A DNA stretch of 64,000 bases from Calamus simplicifolius (lineage: Eukaryota; Streptophyta; Magnoliopsida; Arecales; Arecaceae). The number at the start of each line of letters is the position of its first letter. Position 1 is the first letter of the stretch. The position numbers were made by a program, and so were the translations under genes. The notes below the pieces were generated by a model that ran no database searches, was not told the DNA's origin, and saw only the letters and a program-made list of their open reading frames with translations. This document shows, one piece after another, positions 55,586 to 64,000 of the stretch. The DNA is taken from contig UESW01001870.1 of the NCBI GenBank assembly GCA_900491605.1, forward strand, positions 58,686 to 122,685. Reading direction: 5' to 3'.

Positions 55586-56590
55586 ATCGCAGGACCATTA
55601 AGAGCCTTTTTTGAGAGGTTAATTTTGTCGGGTTTCCTGTAATGCATTCAGACACTAATGAAAAGAAACTTTTTTCTCAAAGTGTAGTATACTTAGCTTT
55701 TTCGTAGCTGTTTGCCTTTGCGTCGTGTTTGGTGTCGATGTCGATTATAGGCTTGAGAGTTTTTTCTTTAAAGAAATTGGTCTCCTTCTGTTGAGTTGAT
55801 GACCTGCTCCCAGGAAACTATGTTGATTGAAGGGTGGGGGCGCTGAAATCCAAGGGCAACTAGAATGGAATCCGCAGGAGGTCTTGGGCTCGGATTGGCT
55901 CTGGGTGCAGTAAAGAGGAAGAGAAAGGGGGAGAGAGGGAAAGGGTAGAGTCAATAGTCAAAGCCTTTTGTCTTTATTTCCCACCTTACATTAATAGCAT
56001 CAGCACGCCTCGACTTATCACCATCAAAATTAAAATGCACATAAATACTTGAGCTGACTAGGAGTTAGGATTTGGGTGGCAAGTACTGACGCTCTTGCTG
56101 GCTTAGGAGCCTGAGCCTTAAATTGCCGATGAGCTTGCCGATGAGCTTAAGTTTGAGGTTGCTCTGATGCCGTTGAGCTCCAGAGAAATATGACAGTGGT
56201 GATTCTCTCGCTGGGGAGATCTCTCACCGGATGGATGGTGGATGGCTTGAGCGACAACTAAAGGAGCAGCATGGGCTCTTGTTTGTTGCTGTGAGGCCAC
56301 AAAATATCGCTTCCATAGCTTTTGGGCAGCTGCCATTGATGTTTGGACTTGCAGAGTAAGGGTGGCATGATGCTCTGCCTGAATGGCCCGAGATAGTGGT
56401 AACGATGGGGCAGAGAGCCGATCTCTTGCCGGTCAGCTTATTGAGGGTGCCCCCCAGCGTTACTGGCAGAAGCTCCATGGGTCTTTGTCATCACCATATT
56501 TTTATCCACCATTGTTGTCGTAGAGGGAATGAGAGCTTGTAGCTTAGTTTCACAAAACTCTGCTTTCTTTTCCTTCCTGGTGCGTCAATC

Positions 56591-58046
56591 TGATGCTGCC
56601 AGATCACCCCCTCAAATGTCCGCGAGCGTCCGGTCGCCTTCTCCAGCGAGCCCGGGATCTTCCGGCGAGCTTCTCACGTATGGGAGCCTGCAAAAAGTCC
56701 GGGGGCCGGAGATTCCGATGGGGACCCTTCGACGCTTAAGTCAGTGCTCTGGGCAACAACCGCGAGCTTGAGGAAGCTCGAAAGAGAAAGAGAGAGAGGC
56801 TCGGAGAAGAGCTCTCTGTAAGCAAAAATGAGTGTTTAAGAGTATTGTTGTTGTTATCAGTTCTTAGTTACCTGGTCAGGGGTCCTCTTACCCATTTTAT
56901 AGGTGCTTAGAGTTTGTCTGGCTTGAGTGGTTGAGGCCTCGTAATGATGACTTTGATGGGTGAAGTGTTAGAGCTGATGTCTGTAAGGCATGGGGTTCTG
57001 CCACTTGTCAGAGCATTTAAGGTGATGGCAGGGCTTGCTCCCTCCTTTGGCATGTCAGGGCTGCAGGTTAAATCCCATCAAAGTGGGTGGCTGCAGCTGG
57101 TTGGTGGGTCAAGTTCCGTTGGGGTGGCCATTTGATTTGACCACTACAGGGAAGAGAGATAAAAGGTGTGGAGTCTCATCACCATCATGAGCCACACATC
57201 CGTCTAAGATGAAGAGTTGGGAGTTGAAGCCAGCTGTCCCTTGTAAAGTGTTGATTATAGAGTGCTTGCATGGCACTGTTCATGGCCGGGGTGGAGTGGC
57301 GAGAACGTACCTTTATGAGGCCATAAATGCCTTTGTGCGAGAACATGATGTGGTTGTGGAAGCCGAGAAGGACGATGGCCGACTTGAATGAGAGGGCCGA
57401 CTTAAATGAGGCGGGGCTGACTTGAATGAGAGGGCCAACTTAAATGAGGCGGGGCCAACTTGGAAGAGGCCGGGACGATGCCGAGGCGGGGCTGACTTGA
57501 ATGAGAGGGCCGACTTAAAAAGTGGGGCCGACTTGAATGAGGCGGGGCCGACTTGGAAGAGACCGGGACGGATGATGCGCCGACTTGAATGAGAGGGCCA
57601 ACATGAATGAGGCGGGCCAACTTGAATGAGAGGGCCGACTTAAATGAGGCGGGGCCGATTTGGAAGAGGCCGACTTGAATGAGAGGGCCAACTTAAATGA
57701 GGCAGGGCCAATTTGGAAGAGGCCGTGATGGGACGATGCCAAGGCACTTGAATGAAGAGGGCAGACTTAAATGAGGCGGGACCGATTTGGAAGAGGCAAT
57801 GAGAGGGCCAACTTGAATGAGGCGGGGCCGACTGAATGAGAGGGCCGACTTGAATGAGGCGGGCCGACTTGAATAAGAGGGCCAACTTAGATGAGTGGGC
57901 CGACTTGGAAGAGGCCGGGATGGGACGATGCCAAGGCGGGGCCGACTTAAATGAGGCGGGGCGCCATTCCAATAAATGCTTGCCAAGTCATTATGACTGT
58001 TTCTGCACCATTAAATGCTTAGCCAACGTCATTCTCACCATTAAAT
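56591..58046 (-). repeat. LARD-like element LTR, right and truncated (copy 2)
   Basis: Starts TGATGCTGCCAGATCACC. It is about 370 bp shorter than copy 1, mainly within its minisatellite (57375-57962), and is joined to the TRIM-like LTR after ACCATTAAATG. Confidence 0.75.
57375..57962. repeat. GGCCGACTTGAATGAG minisatellite in right LTR (copy 2)
   Basis: The shortest of the four arrays of this type, with many broken units. Confidence 0.9.
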
Positions 58047-58945
58047 GCCCCTCCCAATAGTCCCATAATAGTTGGTTAGTTAAGGAAGATGGAAAGTACC
58101 AATTGGATCCCTTTTTGGGTTATGGTGACTGAAGTTGATATGAACCTTATCTATCTTGCTTTATTGTAACGAAACGGGTGGGTGGGTGCTGGGGGTCAGT
58201 CACGTGGGTGAGCTGCAGGCCCAGAGCCGGGTCATTACAATATGGTATCAGTCACGCACCATTGAAGTGCATGAGCTAAGTGTCATACAGGGCAAAGTGC
58301 TACATGGATGAGAGCCACCTCTTGAATTTGTTGGGACCACCTCTAGAATTCTACCTGCCTGATGATTGTGATCATTTGCCCTGGCGACGAGGACGTCGCC
58401 TCGGTAAACAGGATAGATTGTGATGCCCCTCCCAATAGTTATATTGAAAAATTAAAAGTTGTTGTATGGTTTATAATCAGTTAAGAAAGATGAACAAATA
58501 CCAATTGGATCCTTTTTAGGTTGTGATGGCCCAAGGTGGTGTAGATCTTGTTCACCTTGCTTTATTGTAACGAAACGAGTTCGTGGGTGCTGCGGGTCCG
58601 AAGCTCAGGTCGTTAAATATGGTACCAGACACACCAATCGAAAGTGCAGGAGCTAAGTGTCATACAGGGCAAAATGCTACATAGGAGCCACCTCTTGAAC
58701 CTATGAGGGCCACCTCTAGAATCCTGCCTATCTGTGGTTGTGATTATTTGCCTCTAGCGACGAGGACGTCGCAGGGGATAGATTGTGATGCCTCTCCCAA
58801 CAGTTCCATATCGAAAAATTAAGAGTTGGTTCTATGATTTATACCCATTAAAGATGGATAAGTACCAATTGGATCCCAAAATTTTTGGTTATGGTGACAC
58901 AAGTTGGTGTGAACCTTATCCATCTTACTTTCTTATAATAAAATG
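58040..58945 (+). mobile_element. TRIM-like tandem (copy 2)
   Basis: Three LTRs: about 58047-58239, 58419-58615 and 58784-58945, with two short internal parts. The primer site ATATGGTATCAG follows the first. Compared with copy 1, the first LTR has a private insertion near 58180-58210 and the second has lost CA of its terminal TTACA. Confidence 0.72.
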
Positions 58946-58946
58946 G

Positions 58947-59162
58947 GGCCCGAAGGCCATATGAATACCTGCCAACGCACAGCTACCATTCTAAACGTAT
59001 ATCACATAAGCATTTCTGACGCACATATATTAACGTATCTAGACTGCGGGCCCAGAGGCCGTATGAATACCTGCTGTATGAATACCTGCCAAACGCATAG
59101 ATACCATTCTAAACCTATATCACATAAGCATTTCTGACGCGCATATATTAACATATCTGGAC
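58947..59162 (+). repeat. Tandem duplication of about 105 bp (copy 2)
   Basis: Counterpart of 31642-31857; units share ACATAAGCATTTCTGACGCG. Confidence 0.85.
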
Positions 59163-59338
59163 TGAAACATTAACCCAACACGAAAACGGTCAACAGGAGT
59201 CTTCTTTGATATAACAGTGAGCTCTAATAAAAATTTGCAAAATTTATCAAATTCTTAAGCTTCAAATGCTACCAAATTGAAGCAGCCTTCATTGCAAGAT
59301 ATTTCAAAATATCAAATACTGACCATGTATAAACTATG

Positions 59339-60184
59339 CTATAATAACGACAGAGTGGTCACATTGTACCTCAACTCCAATTCCTGCAGGTGCTTCTTCT
59401 TGACCTCGATTTGATTGGCAAGAATTGCCACAATCTTGCCAGTCTCCTTGGACTCTTCCTTAACAACGTCTGAAATCGTCCTCAGTTCCCCATGCCTCTG
59501 AAGATGATGCCCGACAATGTTCTCGGCGTTATAGTCATCATCCCGGGCAATCCAGCCATAATACATCTCCGATCCATCATCGACCCTCTCATTCCAATCG
59601 TTCTTGCCATGATGACTCGCTTTGAAGTGGTTCTCGAAAGCCATGGCATCCTTGAACCCGCTCCAATCCTTGTTAAACCTCACAACTGCAGCTCCCCTCC
59701 CCTCAATTTCACAGATCCCCTCCCCTAAAGGAATGACATCAACAGGATTAAAGTCTGAGAGATGTTCTCCGAGCTTAAACCCACCTTCTTCAGTGGGGAC
59801 ATTGATGAGCACCCCGATCCAAGGCCAGACGAACAACTCTTCATGGCCCGGCTTGAGAGTATGCTGTTCTTGCTCGACATGCGGGGGCTGAGAGGGCCCG
59901 GCCGCATCGGCGAGTTCCGTCTTGAGGTATCTAGCAAATGCCAGGTGGGTGGCCTTCTCCTTTGCTCGCCGGCTGTTCGAGGAGCCGACACCGGTGGCGT
60001 GCTGGAGGAGGTCCTTGTAGAGGTAGTCCTGCTTCTTCTTACCGGCACAGAAGGGGCACCGGAAGGTGCCATCCGGGTTCCTTATCCTGTGGTTACCGGC
60101 CTTCAGCACCATGTAATAAGCCTCCTCGAACTCATCAAGCTCAGAGTCACTGATCTCCAACGCTTCATCCGACGATGCATCCAT
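59339..60184 (-). CDS. zf-XS / XS-domain protein, SGS3 or FDM-like, C-terminally short
   Basis: An uninterrupted frame of 281 codons from ATG at 60184 (MDASSDEALEISDSELDEFE). A zinc finger of the zf-XS type spans about residues 43-84 (CPFC, then H at 62 and 80). An XS domain spans about 116-225 (LFVWPWIGVLINVP, GRGAAVVRFNKDWSGF, YGWIARDDDYN). A coiled-coil start follows (NQIEVKKKHLQELELRY) and the frame ends TTLSLL. XS proteins bind double-stranded RNA and act in RNA silencing. The FDM/IDN2 group that it resembles is about 600 residues or longer, with a long coiled coil and an XH domain; both are missing, so this is a truncated gene or an end exon whose continuation was lost. A 5' leader with a GT-AG intron precedes it. 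The alternative start upstream lies in that intron and was not used. Confidence 0.8.
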   Translation of the reverse strand: MDASSDEALEISDSELDEFEEAYYMVLKAGNHRIRNPDGTFRCPFCAGKKKQDYLYKDLLQHATGVGSSNSRRAKEKATHLAFARYLKTELADAAGPSQPPHVEQEQHTLKPGHEELFVWPWIGVLINVPTEEGGFKLGEHLSDFNPVDVIPLGEGICEIEGRGAAVVRFNKDWSGFKDAMAFENHFKASHHGKNDWNERVDDGSEMYYGWIARDDDYNAENIVGHHLQRHGELRTISDVVKEESKETGKIVAILANQIEVKKKHLQELELRYNVTTLSLL

Positions 60185-60206
60185 GGATCGAAAGGATCCA
60201 CCAATT

Positions 60207-60305
60207 CTACCAACAAGAGGAAACAAGTATTGATTTGAACCGAAGAAAGGCGAGAAGAAGAGAGAAAACAACACCATAAAGAGCGTAAGAAAAGCAACGA
60301 CTCAC
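60207..60305 (-). other. Intron in the 5' leader of the XS gene
   Basis: On the minus strand AGGCAG is followed by GTGAGT and the segment ends TTGTTGGTAG before AATTGG, giving a 99-bp intron 22 bases before the ATG. Consensus donor and acceptor and a pyrimidine-rich 3' part make it convincing. It indicates a host-type gene and not a processed retrocopy. Confidence 0.65.
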
Positions 60306-60352
60306 CTGCCTCCTTGATTTGGGGTTGGGACTCTTGAGGTTTCTCCAATAAA

Positions 60353-60394
60353 TCAACCAAAATAAGGAGGAGGAGGAAGATGGAGAGGCTGCAT
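60353..60394 (-). other. Small upstream ORF in the XS gene leader
   Basis: ATG at 60394 opens a 13-codon frame (MQPLHLPPPPYFG, stop) in the predicted first leader exon. If transcribed, it could reduce translation of the main frame. It may also be chance. Confidence 0.3.
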
Positions 60395-60722
60395 CGTGAA
60401 CACCGAGATCTGGGACAGTGAGCTTCTGACGAAGGGCTTTTGGGGAAGCTCGTTACGATTACTGAAGAGCAAACTTACGGTTTCGAATAAACAGGGTGCT
60501 CCCAAGCGGTGAACGCCGAACTCAGTGCGGTGCCGTGGAAACGCGAGCAGTGTCAGACGCTTCGTGTCAAGTGCCAACCACCCCGACGCCGGTTCCGTGA
60601 GCCTTCGGGCATTATCAGCCGTTATTTTATCTTTATTATAGAAAAGATTTTTTTTTTCCGTATATCCGGTGCAACAAATTTTAAGTTGACCGTGTGGCGC
60701 GCAATGAAACCTCTGACGTTTC
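60395..60722. other. Upstream flank of the XS gene
   Basis: GC-moderate DNA that should contain the promoter; I could not fix a TATA box. It ends at the A-run near 60720-60733, beyond which the AT-rich unit spacer starts. U1 lost the equivalent of about 59720-60722. Confidence 0.4.
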
Positions 60723-61316
60723 AAAAAAAAAAAAATTTTAAGGCATGCTAGTTAAAAAGTTAAGATGCTTTAATTATAAAATATAATATTTATTTACAAA
60801 ATATTAAATAATTTTATATTATTTTAATTAAGAATTAAGAATTATAATATTATAATTATAAAATTATGATATTTATTTAAAAATTAAAATTTATAATATT
60901 TGAATTATAAATTTATGATATTGTAATCATAAAATTATGATATTTATTCAAAAAATATGTGTTGCAAGAAAAAAATTTAAATGAATAATGTGTATTTTGT
61001 TATCCTATTCTATCTTATCATGTTAAGTAATGTAAAGTTTATATAAATAGAGAACTTGCTGCATTAAAGATGTATATACTTTATTTATTTATTTATTTAA
61101 CTATCTATTTGTATCTTACGCTTTTTTTATTAACCCCTATAGATACGGAACAAAATCCGGACGCTTCGTGGTAATTTGGGGGGATAAAACTTCGTAGCCT
61201 TCATTTAATCAGGGGCTGCGTTATATTTGGGCCATTTTTAATAGAAAAAGACTAGGTGCATCATGTCCGGTGCCTACGATATCTATTAAAAAATATTAAT
61301 ATAGTTTTACAATATT

Positions 61317-61946
61317 TCAAGAAAAAAATTACGACATTCTAAACTTATAGTAGTTGTAAAATTAAGACATTCGTTTAGAAAAAAAAAATACATCTAAGCT
61401 AGTTATAAAATTACAATAAAAAAATGTGTCTGTACATATTTCAAAAAAAAAGCTTAACGAATATTAATGCACGTCATATAAGGCACCCATAAAAAAAAAA
61501 AAAACTTACACACCATAGTTTTAAACTTTATAAATTACGTACACAAATTTAAAAAAAAAGCTTAACGGTATTAATGCACGTATGACACTGACATCATAGT
61601 TATAAAATTAAGACCCATTAAAGAAAGCAAAAAAAACTTAATCCTAGTTTTAAACTTAACACTTGTTCTATATACAAATTCTAAAAAAAGCTGAACGGAC
61701 AGCTTTTTCAGCTTTTTTTCTAAACGGGTGTCTTAAGTTTAAAACTAGGGTATCGTAAGTTTAAAACTAGGATGTCGTAATTTTTTTGCTTTCTGAATGG
61801 GTGTCTTAATTTTATAACTACGATGATGTAAGTTTAAAACTGCGATATCTTTTTTTTTTTTTTTCTTTCTAAACGGATGTCTTAACTTTATAACTAGGGT
61901 GTCGTAAGTTTAAACTGAAATATCGTAACTTTTTTCGTTGCGGTGG
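61317..61946. repeat. Foldback (inverted) repeat, U2
   Basis: Counterpart of 41463-42180, about 90 bp shorter, with both arms still present (left arm TTTTAAACTT-type units, right arm GTGTCGTAAGTTTAAA). Confidence 0.6.
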
Positions 61947-62413
61947 AAAACAGCCCCTTTGCCGGGAGATGGTAGTCGGGCCGAGTCAAATGGATTAATC
62001 ATCAACTAAAACCATCCTATAAATTAAATAAATTAAAATTTCAAATCTAACATATTTAATATATATGAATGATGCATCAATCTACTTATCTATTCATTAA
62101 TAATAAAATATAATTAATTTAATTAATTTAAATGTAAATAAATTAGGTAAACAAGCTAAATTCAAGATAAGTTATTTAAATAGATTAAAGATATAAAGTT
62201 TAAAATTAATAAGTTTAAAATTAATTCACTTAATATAAATGGTAAGATAGATCGATTTATATAATTCAAATTTAAATACATATATTATATTGAATTTGAG
62301 TCAAATAAAAATAGATCTAATATCTGATAGCTCCAACAAAATCCTTCATGCACCATTTATTTACATCTAATGTAAAAATAAAACAATATAAAATCTAATT
62401 TGATTTAACATTT

Positions 62414-62418
62414 ATTAG
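62414..62418. other. Empty Tat target site at the U2/U3 joint
   Basis: ATTAG occurs once, followed by GGTGTAAATCTGTAAAACAA, as at 42662-42666. Confidence 0.88.
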
Positions 62419-63229
62419 GGTGTAAATCTGTAAAACAATCTAGCGGCAGCTATGGAAGATGGTTTGATACGCATTATGAAATCCGAATTAGAAAAAATAT
62501 AATCATTTTAATATATAAAAATTTTATTTAACTCTAAGTTTAATTTTTCTTTGCATCAATTTTATAAAGTCAAGCCGATGCAATATACAAATTTTTCTTC
62601 AATTGCTCCTAATAAAAATAATTTAAAATTATATTTTATATTATATAATAATGAATATATTATGCGATGATATAATAAGTAATTTGGCATGGTGGATGAT
62701 TTGCTATTTCTAAAGTTGATGGCCGTGCTAAATTAGCTGTGGCATTACGACACTACTTCAAACTTCAAAGGCCCACCGATGTTATAGTTACGAAGTGCAA
62801 GTATTTACATAAAATAATTAGTTGATAGCCATTAAAAATTTATCATTTAAGAAGCAAGAGTTCTTGTCCTGCAAATATTTATCAACATGAGTTGCCAACC
62901 GTGAATGTAAATTATGGTTGTGGAATAACTTTTTCCATTCATGGCTATTGTTCTGTATAAGGTATAATTCTTCCGCATCTTTCCTTGTTGAATTTATTAT
63001 CTAAAGTCTTTTATGATGAAAATAAATAATATTTTATTCACATCATCTTCTCGAAGGTACTCAAGCATTTATCTAGGTACATAGAAATTAACTTAATTTT
63101 AAAAACCTTTTTTTTTTACAATGCAGATGTCTTCCAGATGGTGCATCCCTCAATCAAAGGGGGAAAAAAATCCTTATACTCAAGGAAATAAATTTAGTAT
63201 TTTTAAAATTAATTTAAGGATAGACCGCT
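62419..63229. repeat. Unit U3 AT-rich spacer, no gene
   Basis: Third copy of the 42667-43474 spacer. It shows that the duplication has at least three units. Confidence 0.75.
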
Positions 63230-64000
63230 TGTAACCCAGCTTTAATTACGACACATGGCATCTATGGAGTCCTGTTGTCGCTTAGGATACTGGTTGGACG
63301 TCTCGATTCCCGATAATTTCATGACCGAAGTGTCACGTGGGGGTTTAAAAGGTGACGGAAGGGTGACTCCCTCCTTCATCCTGCAGACATCTTCTTCAGG
63401 TAATCCTTCCCTGTCCATGCCAGATTAAGAGAGAGAGGAAGGAGAGAGGATGAGAGAAGGATCGGACCAACAGTCGATCCGATCCTTGGTTCGGGCCCGG
63501 CGGCATGCCCATCGCCTTGCCGGGCCTGAGCTCTGGTCGGCGACCTCCATCGGTGCCGAGCGTGCATCGGTTGGCGGCCATGGTGGCCGGCCATGCCGCC
63601 AGCACTGTGTGCCGTGCGACAGAGAAAGAGAGAAAGAGAGAAAAGAGAAAATTGGGAGAGAGAGAAGGAGGGGAGCCGTAGCTGGCTCTGGTCCGGCCAA
63701 CGGTGGCCGGACCGACTCCAATTTGGCCGGATTTGACGCCGGCATATGAAGGTCGTGGGAGATGAAAGAGAGAAAGAGAGAGAGGAGAGAAATTAAAGTT
63801 AGAGAGAGTGGGGGTGCCGCGGCCGGCTCGGTCCAGCCAACGGCGGCCGGGCCGCCTCCAATTTGGCCGGGGGGCCTGGCCGCGGCACGGCTCTCGGCTC
63901 CTCTGTTTCAAAAGAAAGAGGAGCTGGGTGATAGGAGTTTTTGGGCCGTCCAATCTTTGGGCCCTGTTGGACCATTTCTGAGCCCTTTTTGGGTAGGGTT
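63230..64000 (+). mobile_element. Diverged gypsy-type LTR, copy 3 (cut by window edge)
   Basis: Third copy of the LTR-like sequence starting TGTAACCCAGC. It runs through the GA/GGCC-rich block and leaves the window at about the point equivalent to 44285. Frames in both strands here repeat those of copies 1 and 2 and are shadows. Confidence 0.65.

Larger units (their letters stand above)
54493..56590 (-). other. LARD-like element internal region (copy 2)
   Basis: Polypurine tract, minisatellite (54640-55064), 141-bp array (about 55071-55585), then non-repetitive DNA to the primer site. The frame seen in copy 1 at 28799-28452 is split here by an added C in ATGGCCCGAGA, so I do not count it as a gene. 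Confidence 0.65.
52147..58046 (-). mobile_element. LARD-like non-autonomous LTR retrotransposon (copy 2)
   Basis: Same structure as 24447-30733: left LTR 52147-54492, internal region 54493-56590, truncated right LTR from 56591. The primer-site position reads GATTGACGCACCAGGAAGG on the minus strand, slightly closer to the Tat primer site than copy 1. The truncation of the right LTR and its junction with the TRIM-like array match copy 1. No pol domain is present. Confidence 0.75.
60723..62418. repeat. U2 right-end spacer with foldback repeat
   Basis: Counterpart of 40851-42666, with shorter A-runs and a few deletions (for example near 61480). Ends with the anchor ATTAG at 62414-62418. No gene was seen. 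Confidence 0.7.

Noticed and set aside
60353..60724. 123-codon minus-strand frame upstream of the XS gene
   Set aside because: Starts without a supported ATG context and has no homology; only its last 13 codons (from ATG 60394) are noted as a possible upstream ORF.
1..64000. tRNA, rRNA or microRNA genes
   Set aside because: I looked for tRNA box motifs and obvious rRNA words and saw none that I could support; long hairpins are explained by the palindrome array and the foldback repeats.

Overview
The window is flowering-plant nuclear DNA, almost entirely transposable elements and gene fragments. The evidence is plant LTR-retrotransposon lineages (Tat and Tekay-like Ty3/gypsy, Ty1/copia, LARD-like and TRIM-like derivatives), a FAR1/OTU plus plant-mobile-domain Mutator-like element, an XS-domain gene of the RNA-directed DNA methylation type, and a first-exon fragment of AP-3 beta-adaptin. 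A large repeat-rich genome is implied. I cannot name the species; a monocot is only a guess. No complete conserved single-copy gene is present, and one assembly gap of 236 N lies at 20493-20728.

Large-scale layout: a tandem segmental duplication with at least three units. The joints lie at the same anchor sequence, near 13991, 42662 and 62414. Unit U2 (42667-62418) is about 19.75 kb and is the cleanest copy. U1 (13996-42666) is about 28.7 kb because it gained a Tekay-type gypsy element. U3 begins at 62419 and runs off the window. Inside a unit the order is: AT-rich spacer; diverged gypsy-type LTR (+); decayed FAR1-OTU Mutator gene (+), with a convergent plant-mobile-domain (PMD) pseudogene surviving only in U1; gutted copia element (+); AP-3 beta exon-1 fragment (+); LARD-like element with Tat-like ends (-); tandem TRIM-like repeats; XS-domain gene (-); AT-rich spacer with a foldback repeat.

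Two insertions are specific to one place. (1) A 13.4 kb Tat-lineage element (628-13990, gag-pol on the minus strand) sits in the anchor at the left end of U1. It has a perfect 5-bp target duplication ATTAG (623-627 and 13991-13995), and the same site is empty at 42662 and 62414. It carries a spliced plus-strand gene (2346-4655) opposite to gag-pol, a 102-bp tandem array between the two convergent genes, and a GC-rich 17/70-bp minisatellite in both LTRs. (2) A Tekay-like chromovirus (32419-40393, minus) cuts the U1 copy of the XS gene. It is followed by a truncated second internal region that shares one LTR. About 1 kb of the XS gene is missing there, while U2 keeps the whole reading frame.

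Inferred history: copia, Mutator, LARD-like and TRIM-like insertions came first, then the tandem duplication, then the Tekay and Tat insertions in U1, then independent decay of the copies. Some 1-2 bp frameshifts may be assembly errors, because they cluster in homopolymers and short repeats.
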